Shown in pieces: positions 46,056 to 55,071 of a stretch of 64,000 bases of DNA (its first letter is position 1; every line of letters begins with the position of its first letter). Origin of the DNA: Zunongwangia endophytica. GTDB taxonomy: Bacteria > Bacteroidota > Bacteroidia > Flavobacteriales > Flavobacteriaceae. The stretch is taken from contig NZ_JAUFPZ010000002.1 of NCBI RefSeq assembly GCF_030409505.1, forward strand, positions 1,426,001 through 1,490,000, read 5' to 3'. Under the pieces are notes generated by a model. The model saw only the letters and a program-made list of their open reading frames with translations, searched no databases and was not told the DNA's origin. The translations under genes were made by a program, and so were the position numbers.

Positions 46056-46643
46056 ATGCTGAATGAAATTTTAAAAAATAAAGAAGTTATTTTAGCCTCA
46101 GGTTCGCCTCGCAGGAAACAATTTTTTAAAGATTTACATATTCCTTTTAAAGCCGATGTTCGGCCGGTAAATGAAGTTTATCCTGAAAATTTAAAGGGCA
46201 CTGAAATCACCGATTATCTGGCAAAACTTAAAGCGGAAGCTTTTAGCGATCTTACTGAAAATCAAATCTTAATCACTAGCGACACTATTGTAAGCAACGA
46301 AGGAATCGCCATGGGAAAACCTAAAGATGCTTCAGAAGCTAGGCAAATGATCGCATCACTTTCAGGAAAAACGCATAGTGTGGAAACTTCTGTTTGTTTT
46401 ACAACGATTAAAAGTCAGAAGATTGTGCATTCTTCAACAAAAGTGACTTTTAAAGAGCTTTCCGCAGAAGAAATAGATTTTTATGTAACAAATTACAAAC
46501 CTTTCGATAAAGCCGGCGGTTACGCAATTCAGGAATGGATTGGATTTATAGGGATCACACATATCGAAGGAAGCTATTTTAATGTGGTGGGCTTACCTAC
46601 GCATTTAGTCTATGATATTCTAACCGATTTGGCATCTGCATAA
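46056..46643 (+). CDS. maf: Maf-like nucleotide pyrophosphatase
   Basis: House-cleaning pyrophosphatase of 195 residues that hydrolyses noncanonical or dTTP/UTP-type nucleotides to monophosphates. Substrate loop ILASGSPRRKQFF (12-24) and the acidic active-site segment LITSDTIVSNEG (69-80) are intact, followed by GKPKDASEA and GGYAIQEW. It starts 4 bases after the UbiA gene. Confidence 0.93.
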   Translation: MLNEILKNKEVILASGSPRRKQFFKDLHIPFKADVRPVNEVYPENLKGTEITDYLAKLKAEAFSDLTENQILITSDTIVSNEGIAMGKPKDASEARQMIASLSGKTHSVETSVCFTTIKSQKIVHSSTKVTFKELSAEEIDFYVTNYKPFDKAGGYAIQEWIGFIGITHIEGSYFNVVGLPTHLVYDILTDLASA

Positions 46644-46669
46644 TTTTCTTTATTTTTAAAAGAAAATGC

Positions 46670-47569
46670 ATGCTTAAAATCCCCAAAATCAATTATCCAG
46701 CTTTTGCCTTTCTGTGTCTTCTGTTGCTAGGTTGTAATAAAATCCCTGAACCACCACAAGAGCGCAAATTATCTTCGGAATTTAAAGAATATTGGTTTGA
46801 TGGTACTGCTGAAGTTACTTCGTATCACCTAAAGCAAGCCAGATACGGTGAAATACGAGAAGGATCTGCAATGAAAATTTTTGTAAAAGAAGATTTTCTA
46901 CCGGAAGAACACGTAAAAGCCGACGAAGCTTCAGAAAGAACATTCCCAATTCTAAAGTTAAATAGCACTAAGAAATTTACCACAGGAATCTATCCATATT
47001 CGATAATGGAAAGTAGTTTTTATCCTTTGCAGAAAGAAGGCCATGCGACCAAAATTTCTGCTTCGATTCAGGAGTGGTGCGGGCAGCAATTTATTCAGCT
47101 AAATAATCGCACCAATTTTGAAATTCAATTAAACTCCTATTTCGAGAACCCGGCCGATAAACATTTTAATATTCCGAAGACATTTTTAGAAAACGAAATC
47201 TGGAATCTTATCCGTGTTCATCCAAAAGAATTACCCGTTGGAGACTTAGAAATGATTCCATCTTTTGAGTTTTTGCAGTTGGATCATAGAGAAGCTAAAG
47301 CCTATAAAGTCACTGCGAAAAGATCGAAAGATGATTCGTTGGAAGTTTATACACTTCAATATCCCAAGCTCAATCGTACGCTTAAAATTTTCTTTAAAAC
47401 TGAATTTCCACACGAGATCGAAAAATGGGAAGAAATTAAGCCTTCGGGCAACGGTGAAGACGCCAAAATGTTAACAACTAAAGCCCTAAAAAATAAACGC
47501 CTAAAAATTGACTATTGGAATAAGAACAGCCAGAATGATGTATCTTTGCGCGAAAAATTAGGACTGTAA
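46670..47569 (+). CDS. Lipoprotein of unknown function
   Basis: A 299-residue protein with a lipobox: Leu-Leu-Gly-Cys22 after hydrophobic residues 12-21. The mature part has EYWFDGTAEVTSYHLKQARY near the start, then an all-beta-looking body and a basic C-terminus ending SLREKLGL. I do not recognise a domain; proteins with this opening in flavobacteria have sometimes been labelled septum formation inhibitor Maf only because they follow maf, and this one has no Maf motif. It starts 26 bases after maf and abuts the MscS gene. Confidence 0.7.
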   Translation: MLKIPKINYPAFAFLCLLLLGCNKIPEPPQERKLSSEFKEYWFDGTAEVTSYHLKQARYGEIREGSAMKIFVKEDFLPEEHVKADEASERTFPILKLNSTKKFTTGIYPYSIMESSFYPLQKEGHATKISASIQEWCGQQFIQLNNRTNFEIQLNSYFENPADKHFNIPKTFLENEIWNLIRVHPKELPVGDLEMIPSFEFLQLDHREAKAYKVTAKRSKDDSLEVYTLQYPKLNRTLKIFFKTEFPHEIEKWEEIKPSGNGEDAKMLTTKALKNKRLKIDYWNKNSQNDVSLREKLGL

Positions 47570-47570
47570 A

Positions 47571-48110
47571 ATGAAGATTCTTGAAATGCCTTATTCCTCC
47601 CAACTCATATACACAGGTTTGATGCTTGTGCTGTTGCTGGTTATAAATATTGTTTTAAAAAAAACCGCACAGCGCATCGGGAATAAAGGAGAAATTCATA
47701 TTACAAGAATTCGGTTGATGTTTCGGTATATTAACATTCTTATAGTAATTCTCGCTGTTTTTTTGATGGCTGTAGTTTGGGGAATGGATCTTCGTGATCT
47801 GGCCTTAATATTCTCTTCAGTTTTTGCGGTAATAGGTGTAGCACTATTCGCTATATGGTCAATTTTGAGCAATATAACTTCAGGAATCATCATGTTTTTT
47901 AACTTCCCTTATAAAATCGGTGATAAAATTAAAATACATGATAAAGACATGCCAATAGAAGCGGTAATCGAAGATATCAAAGCATTTCATCTTCATCTAC
48001 GCACCGACGATGGCGAATTAATTACTTATCCTAACAATCTAATTCTGCAAAAGGCGGTCTCTCTTATTCAAAAAGATGTGTTTTTAGATGAAGGTAAAAA
48101 TGCGCTATAA
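47571..48110 (+). CDS. Small MscS-family mechanosensitive channel
   Basis: A 179-residue channel of minimal size: three membrane helices (about 11-28, 50-68, 75-99) with the pore-lining third helix followed by the MscS beta domain segment GIIMFFNFPYKIGDKIKIHD. The larger cytoplasmic vestibule of E. coli MscS (286 residues) is missing, and only the beta domain and a short tail remain. It is the last gene of the DUF2520 run, one base after the lipoprotein stop. Confidence 0.85.
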   Translation: MKILEMPYSSQLIYTGLMLVLLLVINIVLKKTAQRIGNKGEIHITRIRLMFRYINILIVILAVFLMAVVWGMDLRDLALIFSSVFAVIGVALFAIWSILSNITSGIIMFFNFPYKIGDKIKIHDKDMPIEAVIEDIKAFHLHLRTDDGELITYPNNLILQKAVSLIQKDVFLDEGKNAL

Positions 48111-48176
48111 GACACCAAAATATTAGATTTTCGATTAAAAACCACCAATTTCATCTCGTGGAGCGTGTAAAAATTT

Positions 48177-48184
48177 TATATTTG
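48177..48184 (+). promoter_or_regulatory. -7 promoter box of the PIG-L gene
   Basis: TATATTTG, predicted start near 48190 and 21-base leader; likely promoter of the PIG-L, 36-residue peptide, symporter and oxidoreductase run. Confidence 0.5.
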
Positions 48185-48210
48185 GTTTAGTTTAAAAACC
48201 AGGCATAAAC

Positions 48211-50703
48211 ATGCGCAGACTCCTACTCTTTTTCATTTTAATTATAAGTTTAAAAACATCGGCTCAGGCTCCTAAAAAGCTCAGTGCTTCAGAAATTTAT
48301 GAGAAAATCGAAAAACTGAATTTTCTTGGTTCGGTTTTATATTTAGCGGCTCATCCAGATGATGAAAACACCCGACTCATCTCCTATTTCTCCAACGAAA
48401 AACATGCTAGAACTGCTTATCTTTCTTTAACGCGGGGTGATGGCGGGCAAAATCTTATTGGTTCTGAAATTAGAGAAAAACTAGGTTTAATAAGAACGCA
48501 AGAGTTACTCGCCGCACGCCGAATCGATGGCGGTCAGCAATTCTTTAGTCGCGCAAATGATTTTGGATATTCTAAAAATCCAGAGGAAACTTTAAAAACC
48601 TGGAATAAAGAGGAAGTTTTAAGTGACGTGGTATGGGTGATCAGAAATTTTAAACCCGATGTAATTATCAATCGTTTTGACCATCGCACACCAGGCAGCA
48701 CACACGGTCATCATACGTCTTCTGCAATTTTAAGTGTAGAGGCTTTTGATATTACTAAAGATAAATCTGTTTATCCTGAGCAATTAGAATATACCGATGC
48801 ATGGCAACCTGAACGATTATTTTTCAATACTTCTTCATGGTTTTTTAAAAATCAGGAAGCTTTTCAAAAGGCTACAAAAGACGAGAAATATCTAACTTTC
48901 GATACCGGCGTTTATTTTCCGCTAAGAGGATTGTCTAATCCAGAAATTGCTTCGTTAAGTCGTAGTCAGCATCAATCTCAAGGTTTTGGAAGTACCGGTT
49001 CTCGTGGGAGCCAGATGGAATATCTGGAACTCATCAAAGGATCCCAACCGGCTTCAAAAGAAGATATTTTTTCAGGAATAAATACCAGCTGGAGTCGCCT
49101 TGAAGGTGGAGCTAAAATTGGAGAGATTTTAATCGATGTTCAAGATAACTTTGATTTTACAGATCCTTCAGCAAGCTTAGCTGAGCTTTTAAAAGCTTAC
49201 GACTTAATTCAGAATTTAAAAGATGAACACTGGAAGCAAATTAAAACTGAAGAAATAAAAGAGATTATCGAGGCATGCGCCGGACTTTATATTGAAGCGA
49301 TAGCTGCTTCAGAATTTGCTTCTCCGGGCGACCAAATAAAGATCAATATTGAAGCAATCAATAGAAGTACTACCGAAGTGAAGTTGAAAAATCTCACGCT
49401 ACATCCTCAAAATAAAATTGTAGAAATCGGAACTACTCTTCAAAATAATGAAGATTGGCAAAAATCTTACGAATATCAGCTTGATAAAGATCTTGAGTAT
49501 ACTTCGCCATATTGGTTAAACAAGGAAGGTAGCGTTGGAATGTATCGCGTTGATGACCAAAAGTTAATTGGCAATCCCGCAACTCCGCATCAAACTAGCG
49601 TAACTTTTAATATGGCAATCAATGGAACTGATATTGCTTTTAAAAAAGACATCGTTTATAAGTACAACGATAATGTAAGCGGAGAAAATTATGAGAATTT
49701 TGAGATCATTCCGGCAGTTTCGGTTGGTTTTTTAGAGGATGTCATTCTTTTTCCTAACGAGAAAAGTAAAACTATTAAGGTAAAAGTTACTGCGGAAAAA
49801 GATAATATTCAGGGAAAACTAAAACTGAATTTACCTTCAGAATGGCAAATATCACCTAAATCTGAAACGGTTAATCTTCCACAAAAAGGAATTAGTTTAA
49901 CTTATTCTTTTAAAATCACTCCACCTTCAGAGCAAAGTGAAATTTGGATTAATCCCCAATTTGAAATTTCAGGAAAAATATATAAAGATGAAGTAAGCAT
50001 TATAGATTATCCTCATATTCCGATTCAAACATTAGTGATTCCTGCAAAATTGAAATTAGCAAAAATAAATATTCAGAAAAAAGGAGAGAATATTGCTTAT
50101 ATCGCAGGTGCTGGGGATGTTGTTCCAGAAAGTTTACGCCAAATTGGTTATAATGTAAGTGTACTATCTCCTGCTGCTATAAATGCTAAAACACTTGCAA
50201 AATATGATGCCGTAGTTACCGGAATAAGAGCGTATAATATCTTAGAAGAACTTCGCTATAAAAACGCCGAATTAATGAATTATGTAAAAAATGGCGGAAC
50301 ATTAATTTCTCAATATAACAAGGATCGCGGCGTTACTGTAAACCAAATTGGACCATATCCATTCGAATTATCCTACGATCGCGTTACTGAGGAAGATGCA
50401 GAAGTTTCTTTTGTAAATCCAGATTCCCCCGCTTTAAATTCACCTAACAAAATAACTAAAAGCGATTTTGAAGGATGGGTGCAAGAACGCGGACTCTATT
50501 TTCCACATACCTGGAATGAGAATTACCAAACAGTCTTATCCATGCACGATAAAAACGAAGAAGCTACTCAGGGAAGTTTATTGATTGCCAAATATGGGGA
50601 AGGACATTATGTGTATACCGGCTTGAGTTTCTTTAGACAATTTCCTGCGGGAGTTGCAGGATCGTACCGCCTTTTTGCTAACTTGCTTTCTTTAGGAAAA
50701 TAA
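48211..50703 (+). CDS. Secreted PIG-L/LmbE deacetylase with C-terminal ThuA-like domain
   Basis: An exported 830-residue protein: signal peptide MRRLLLFFILIISLKTSAQ, then a PIG-L/LmbE zinc deacetylase domain (about 35-260) with AAHPDDENTRL (zinc His-Pro-Asp-Asp) and NRFDHRTPGSTHGHHTSSA (third ligand His). The middle has beta-sandwich-like regions, and the last 220 residues resemble a ThuA/GATase-like domain (AGAGDVVPESLRQIGYNV, YVKNGGTLISQYN). Substrates are probably N-acetyl sugars or glycoconjugates; unproven. It is followed by a peptide and a sodium symporter, suggesting uptake of the released sugar. Confidence 0.85.
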   Translation: MRRLLLFFILIISLKTSAQAPKKLSASEIYEKIEKLNFLGSVLYLAAHPDDENTRLISYFSNEKHARTAYLSLTRGDGGQNLIGSEIREKLGLIRTQELLAARRIDGGQQFFSRANDFGYSKNPEETLKTWNKEEVLSDVVWVIRNFKPDVIINRFDHRTPGSTHGHHTSSAILSVEAFDITKDKSVYPEQLEYTDAWQPERLFFNTSSWFFKNQEAFQKATKDEKYLTFDTGVYFPLRGLSNPEIASLSRSQHQSQGFGSTGSRGSQMEYLELIKGSQPASKEDIFSGINTSWSRLEGGAKIGEILIDVQDNFDFTDPSASLAELLKAYDLIQNLKDEHWKQIKTEEIKEIIEACAGLYIEAIAASEFASPGDQIKINIEAINRSTTEVKLKNLTLHPQNKIVEIGTTLQNNEDWQKSYEYQLDKDLEYTSPYWLNKEGSVGMYRVDDQKLIGNPATPHQTSVTFNMAINGTDIAFKKDIVYKYNDNVSGENYENFEIIPAVSVGFLEDVILFPNEKSKTIKVKVTAEKDNIQGKLKLNLPSEWQISPKSETVNLPQKGISLTYSFKITPPSEQSEIWINPQFEISGKIYKDEVSIIDYPHIPIQTLVIPAKLKLAKINIQKKGENIAYIAGAGDVVPESLRQIGYNVSVLSPAAINAKTLAKYDAVVTGIRAYNILEELRYKNAELMNYVKNGGTLISQYNKDRGVTVNQIGPYPFELSYDRVTEEDAEVSFVNPDSPALNSPNKITKSDFEGWVQERGLYFPHTWNENYQTVLSMHDKNEEATQGSLLIAKYGEGHYVYTGLSFFRQFPAGVAGSYRLFANLLSLGK

Positions 50704-50813
50704 TGGAAGAAAAGCCAGATAAATACGAATGGAAAATGCGATATACCGCTGTCCTTATCGCGAACGCAATTTATATTATTGCGTTTTATTTTATAATGAA
50801 ATCTTTCGCTTAA
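50703..50813 (+). CDS. Single-helix membrane peptide, 36 residues
   Basis: A short gene from ATG 50703 to TAA 50813 with the start overlapping the PIG-L stop (TAATG) and the next gene beginning 2 bases later. The peptide has a charged N-terminus (MEEKPDKYEWKMRY) and one hydrophobic helix (about 15-34, TAVLIANAIYIIAFYFIM). Its tight packing between two genes, signals for translational coupling and typical composition argue for a real gene. Sodium/substrate symporters often have a small accessory membrane subunit (DUF4212/DUF485 types); this could be a minimal one. That is an inference. Confidence 0.68.
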   Translation: MEEKPDKYEWKMRYTAVLIANAIYIIAFYFIMKSFA

Positions 50814-50814
50814 C

Positions 50815-52509
50815 ATGCAATTAATTGACTGGATAATTTTAATAGTTACCATTAGTTCGATTGTATGGTATGGAGTTTATAAATCTCGCGGTAGCAAAAA
50901 CGTTCAGGATTATATTAAAGGTGGTAACGATGCTCAATGGTGGACCATTGGTCTTTCTGTGATGGCAACCCAAGCGAGTGCGATTACCTTTTTATCTACA
51001 CCAGGCCAAGCCTTTAACGATGGGATGGGCTTTGTTCAATTTTATTTTGGTGTACCTATAGCGATCGTCATTATTTGTATTGTTTTTATTCCTATTTATC
51101 ACCGCCTAAAGGTTTATACCGCTTATGAATATTTAGAAACCAGATTCGATCAAAAGACCAGAGTTTTAACTGCTCTACTATTTTTGATTCAGCGAGGATT
51201 AGCAGCGGGGTTAACCATTTTTGCTCCGGCCATAATTCTTTCTGCTGTTTTAGGTTGGGATCTTACCACGCTTAATTTATTAATAGGAATATTAGTAATT
51301 ATTTATACTGTTTCTGGAGGCACCAAAGCAGTAAGTGTTACCCATAAACAACAAATGGCAGTTATTTTGACGGGGATGATTGCTACATTTTTTATCATTC
51401 TTCATTACCTGCCAGAGAATGTCACTTTTACAAAAGCATTAGAAATTGCCGGTAGTGAAGGTAAAATGAATGTTCTAGATTTTTCTTTCGATTTTAATAA
51501 CCGCTACACCTTTTGGAGCGGAATTATAGGTGGTACATTTCTTTCTCTTTCTTATTTTGGTACCGATCAAAGTCAGGTGCAACGCTATCTTTCAGGAAGA
51601 AGTGTAAGAGAAAGTCAGTTAGGAATGGTTTTTAACGGAATGCTAAAAGTGCCATTACAATTTTTCATTTTGTTAGTTGGTGTGATGGTTTTTGTTTTCT
51701 ATCAATTTAATGATACACCACTTAACTTTAATCCAGCAGCAACCGAAGCAGTTTTGGATTCAGATTATGCAGAACAGTATGAAGATCTGATGGTCAACCA
51801 CCGGGAACTTTTGCAGGAGAAAAAAGAACTCACACTAAGTTATGCTGAACAACTCGACCAGCTTTCTGAAAGCGAGAATCAGCAATTTAAAGATCAACTT
51901 TCAGCATTAAATACCAAGGAATTTGATAACCGCGAAAAGGCCAAAACGTTTATCGATGCTGCAAAAAGCAATGCAGAGAGTAATGATAAAGATTACGTAT
52001 TTATTCATTTCATCTTAAATAATTTACCACGTGGCGCTATTGGGCTTTTGCTTGCGGTAATTTTATGTGCTGCTATGTCTTCTACGGCATCAGAGCTTAA
52101 TGCGTTAGCTTCGACGACAACAATGGATCTTTATCGCAGAAATATAAAGAGCGAAAAGGATGAAAATCATTATCTAAAAGCATCAAAATGGTTCACCTTA
52201 TTGTGGGGAGCTTTAGCCATTTTATTTGCCAGTTTTGCCAATCTTTTTGATAATTTAATTCAGCTTGTAAATATTATCGGATCTATATTTTACGGCAATG
52301 TTCTGGGAATATTCCTTTTGGCATTTTTTATAAAATTTGTAAAAAGTAATTCCGTTTTTATTTCAGCAATAATTACACAATTAATTGTAATAGCTGTGTT
52401 TTTTTTAGATGTTCTACCCTATTTATGGCTGAATGTTCTTGGATGCTTTTTGGTGATGTCAATCGCCTTAATCATTCAAACCACAACTACAAATACTAAA
52501 ACCGCATAA
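50815..52509 (+). CDS. Sodium:solute symporter with cytoplasmic/periplasmic insertion
   Basis: SSS-family transporter of 564 residues: first helices and the core motif SVMATQASAITFLSTPGQAF (48-67) with the Na+-site residues, later SYFGTDQSQVQRYLSGRS (246-263) and SSTASELNALASTTTMDLY. Between about 300 and 395 there is a hydrophilic, coiled-coil-like insertion rich in Glu, Gln and Lys between two membrane helices, not part of the usual core. Substrate is unknown; the PIG-L gene and the Gfo/Idh/MocA gene next door favour a sugar or sugar derivative. Confidence 0.87.
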   Translation: MQLIDWIILIVTISSIVWYGVYKSRGSKNVQDYIKGGNDAQWWTIGLSVMATQASAITFLSTPGQAFNDGMGFVQFYFGVPIAIVIICIVFIPIYHRLKVYTAYEYLETRFDQKTRVLTALLFLIQRGLAAGLTIFAPAIILSAVLGWDLTTLNLLIGILVIIYTVSGGTKAVSVTHKQQMAVILTGMIATFFIILHYLPENVTFTKALEIAGSEGKMNVLDFSFDFNNRYTFWSGIIGGTFLSLSYFGTDQSQVQRYLSGRSVRESQLGMVFNGMLKVPLQFFILLVGVMVFVFYQFNDTPLNFNPAATEAVLDSDYAEQYEDLMVNHRELLQEKKELTLSYAEQLDQLSESENQQFKDQLSALNTKEFDNREKAKTFIDAAKSNAESNDKDYVFIHFILNNLPRGAIGLLLAVILCAAMSSTASELNALASTTTMDLYRRNIKSEKDENHYLKASKWFTLLWGALAILFASFANLFDNLIQLVNIIGSIFYGNVLGIFLLAFFIKFVKSNSVFISAIITQLIVIAVFFLDVLPYLWLNVLGCFLVMSIALIIQTTTTNTKTA

Positions 52510-52511
52510 CG

Positions 52512-53483
52512 ATGACTAAAATAATCAACTGGGCTATTTTAGGCCCTGGAAAAATCGCTAAAAAGTTTGCTTTGGGATTAGAACATGTTCCTAACGCAAA
52601 TTTGTATGCTGCAGCCAGCAGATCTCTAGACAAAGCGAAAGATTTTGCTGAAGAAATGGGTGCAGATAATGCCTACGGAAGTTATACTGAAATGCTAAAT
52701 GATCCTGAAGTAGATGCGGTATATGTCGCAACTCCGCATGTTTTTCATCACGAACACACGTTGCTTTGCCTGAAACATAAAAAAGCGGTCTTATGCGAAA
52801 AACCTTTTGCCATGAATAAAGAGCAGGTAAAAGAGATGATCAATTTTGCACAAAAACAGGACACGTTTTTGATGGAAGCTATGTGGACCAACTTTTTGCC
52901 TCATTTTAAATATACTTCGGAAATCATTAAATCTGGTAAATACGGAAAAGTGCTTTCTATGGAAGCCGACTTCGGGTTTAATGCTCCATTTGATCCTGAA
53001 AGCAGAATTTATAACAAATCTTTGGGTGGTGGCAGTTTATTAGACATCGGGATTTATCCAATATTTGCTGCGCTGAGCTTTTTAGGAAAACCTAAAAAGA
53101 TTGAAGCTACTGCTGAAATGACTAAAACTGAAGTAGATGCCAGATGCCATGCTACTTTCACTTATCCTGAAAACGTAAAAGCTGAACTTTATAGCTTTGT
53201 TGATAAAGAAACCGATGTTGCCGCAACCATAAAGCTGGAAAAAGCTGAAATTTATATAACACCCAGGTTTCACAATCCAAGTTCGGTAGTAATTACAACA
53301 CCTACCGATAGCTTTACCAAAGAGTTTGGGGTAACTGCTAACGGATACAACTTTGAAGCTGAACACGTGGGAGAAATGCTTCGAGAAAACCGAAAAGAAA
53401 GCACCGATATGACTTTCGCTAAAAGTTTAGAGCTTATCGAAACTTTAGACCAAGTTAGAGAGAAAATTGGTTTAGAATATTGA
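52512..53483 (+). CDS. Gfo/Idh/MocA-family oxidoreductase
   Basis: A 323-residue dehydrogenase with an N-terminal Rossmann fold (GPGKIAKKFA, 11-20), the family motif CEKPFAMN around 95-102 carrying the conserved Lys, and GGGSLLDIGIYPI near 175 for substrate binding. Members oxidise or reduce sugars and inositols with NAD(P). It begins 2 bases after the symporter stop, so the substrate is probably what the symporter imports. Terminator at 53503. Confidence 0.9.
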   Translation: MTKIINWAILGPGKIAKKFALGLEHVPNANLYAAASRSLDKAKDFAEEMGADNAYGSYTEMLNDPEVDAVYVATPHVFHHEHTLLCLKHKKAVLCEKPFAMNKEQVKEMINFAQKQDTFLMEAMWTNFLPHFKYTSEIIKSGKYGKVLSMEADFGFNAPFDPESRIYNKSLGGGSLLDIGIYPIFAALSFLGKPKKIEATAEMTKTEVDARCHATFTYPENVKAELYSFVDKETDVAATIKLEKAEIYITPRFHNPSSVVITTPTDSFTKEFGVTANGYNFEAEHVGEMLRENRKESTDMTFAKSLELIETLDQVREKIGLEY

Positions 53484-53502
53484 TAAAATCAGTAAGCAAA
53501 AT

Positions 53503-53533
53503 AAAAAAGCTGTTCGGGAGAACAGCTTTTTTT
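53503..53533. terminator. Bidirectional terminator
   Basis: Stem AAAAAAGCTGTTC / GAACAGCTTTTTT with a short GGGA loop; closes the oxidoreductase gene and convergent DUF2911 gene. Confidence 0.85.
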
Positions 53534-53555
53534 ATTTTAAGATATTTTAATGGAA

Positions 53556-54395
53556 CTATTTTGCGCCCCACTCTTTTAGAGAATCTTTATTCATTTTTAC
53601 GTAATCTTTATTTCCAGTCTTTTCTGCAGCTGCTAAAGATTTTTTAGCTGCTTCTATTGCTTTATCCTTTTTGCCCATATCAGCAGCGATTAGAGATTTT
53701 TTTCTCTGCATCCAATATGCATCCGGATTAGCCTCAGTAGCTTTGGTAATCCAATCCCAAGCTTTGTTCAAATCTTTACCAGCATCATGATAATATGCGG
53801 CCGCTGCATAGTAATCTGCTGCGCCTGGGCCGTTCATCACTTTATCGATACTAGCCATCGTTTTTTCATCAGTAGGAACTGTGAACTTTATATAAGCTAC
53901 TGTATTTTCCCATAAGAAATTTAGATTAGCACCGTCGGTAGTAATCTCATCGATTAAAATGGTAAAGCTTTGCATTTCCATTGGAATTTTAACAACCTCA
54001 GCTTTAACTTTTAACGCCACCATATTATCGTCCCAATTTTGAGGATTTCCCCAATTATTGGTCGATTTGTAAAACATCACGTCCCAGCTATCTTTATTTG
54101 GGATCGTGTAAATAGCGTATTTCCCGGCTTTCAGCATTTTTCCATCAATCTTTGCATCGTCAGAAAAACTGATTACCGTATTTTCATTTGCTCCTGTTCT
54201 CCAGATTTCTCCAAAAGGCACAAGATCTCCGAAAATTGTTCTTCCGCGCATCGCAGGACGAGAATAATCTAAAGTTACAGTACTTAAACCTACCATCTGC
54301 TCCACTTTAGCCGAAGGACTTGGCTGTGGTGCTTTTATTTGTGCAGATACCGTAATACCCAAACAAAGAATAAATAATTGTAGTAATTTTTTCAT
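53556..54395 (-). CDS. DUF2911 secreted protein
   Basis: A 279-residue exported protein: signal peptide MKKLLQLFILCLGITVSAQ, then a DUF2911 beta-rich domain (about 25-175) containing VTLDYSRPAMRGRTIFG and PFGEIWRTGANENTVISFS, and a helical TPR-like C-terminus (about 185-275, AWDWITKATEANPDAYWM). Function is unknown. A weak box (TATCTTTA) lies upstream. It is a single gene, convergent with the oxidoreductase gene. Confidence 0.85.
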   Translation of the reverse strand: MKKLLQLFILCLGITVSAQIKAPQPSPSAKVEQMVGLSTVTLDYSRPAMRGRTIFGDLVPFGEIWRTGANENTVISFSDDAKIDGKMLKAGKYAIYTIPNKDSWDVMFYKSTNNWGNPQNWDDNMVALKVKAEVVKIPMEMQSFTILIDEITTDGANLNFLWENTVAYIKFTVPTDEKTMASIDKVMNGPGAADYYAAAAYYHDAGKDLNKAWDWITKATEANPDAYWMQRKKSLIAADMGKKDKAIEAAKKSLAAAEKTGNKDYVKMNKDSLKEWGAK

Positions 54396-54562
54396 TATCG
54401 CGTAATTTAATTTGTTTAAAGATACTTACAATTTCAATTTTACGAATTCAGAATCTCAGTTTCAAGAACAAAATGAAATCATTTACAATTTGTTTAACTT
54501 TAATCATTTTCAATTAAACATTTCTAATTGTAGTTTTATTCCAACGAAAAAACTGCTAAGAA

Positions 54563-55069
54563 ATGTACCAGATTCACACCTTTCAAAAATTACCTATTTC
54601 TAAACAAAAAGCCTGGGAATTTTTATCTGATCCTAAAAATCTAAAAGTAATTACGCCAGATTATATGGGCTTTGATATTACTTCTGGTGGAGATCGTCCT
54701 ATGTTCGAAGGTCAGATTATTCAATACATTGTCACTCCAATTGCGGGTATAAAAACAAAATGGGTTACAGAAATTACTCATGTTAAAGAGGGAGAGTATT
54801 TTGTTGATGAACAACGTTTTGGACCTTACGCACTATGGCATCATAAGCACTTTATTAAAGAAATAGAAGGTGGTGTAGAAATGGAAGACATTGTGGATTA
54901 TAAACTACCAATGGGCAAATTGGGCAATTTAGCGCATCCTTTTATGGTTAAACCCAAGCTCAACGAAATATTCGAGTATCGTAAAAAAAGACTGAATGAA
55001 CTCTTTGGAGAATACAAAGAACCTACCTCAGGTAAAGAGGCTACTTTGAAACAAGATATATTAGATTAA
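54563..55069 (+). CDS. SRPBCC-family protein
   Basis: A 168-residue START/Bet v1-like protein (helix-grip fold) with KLPISKQKAWEFLSDPKNL (residues 9-27) as the family's opening, then EGEYFVDEQRFGPYALWHHKHF. Such proteins bind small hydrophobic ligands. Its gene begins an operon with an SDR protein and a photolyase (2-base gap and 1-base overlap). SRPBCC-SDR-photolyase strings are seen in other Bacteroidota and Proteobacteria, and a joint role in light or UV stress is likely but not demonstrated. Confidence 0.82.
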   Translation: MYQIHTFQKLPISKQKAWEFLSDPKNLKVITPDYMGFDITSGGDRPMFEGQIIQYIVTPIAGIKTKWVTEITHVKEGEYFVDEQRFGPYALWHHKHFIKEIEGGVEMEDIVDYKLPMGKLGNLAHPFMVKPKLNEIFEYRKKRLNELFGEYKEPTSGKEATLKQDILD

Positions 55070-55071
55070 GC

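Noticed and set aside
54412..54603. A 63-residue plus-strand frame before the SRPBCC gene.
   Set aside because: It lies in AT-rich leader sequence, overlaps the SRPBCC start in another frame and has low-complexity Phe/Asn composition.
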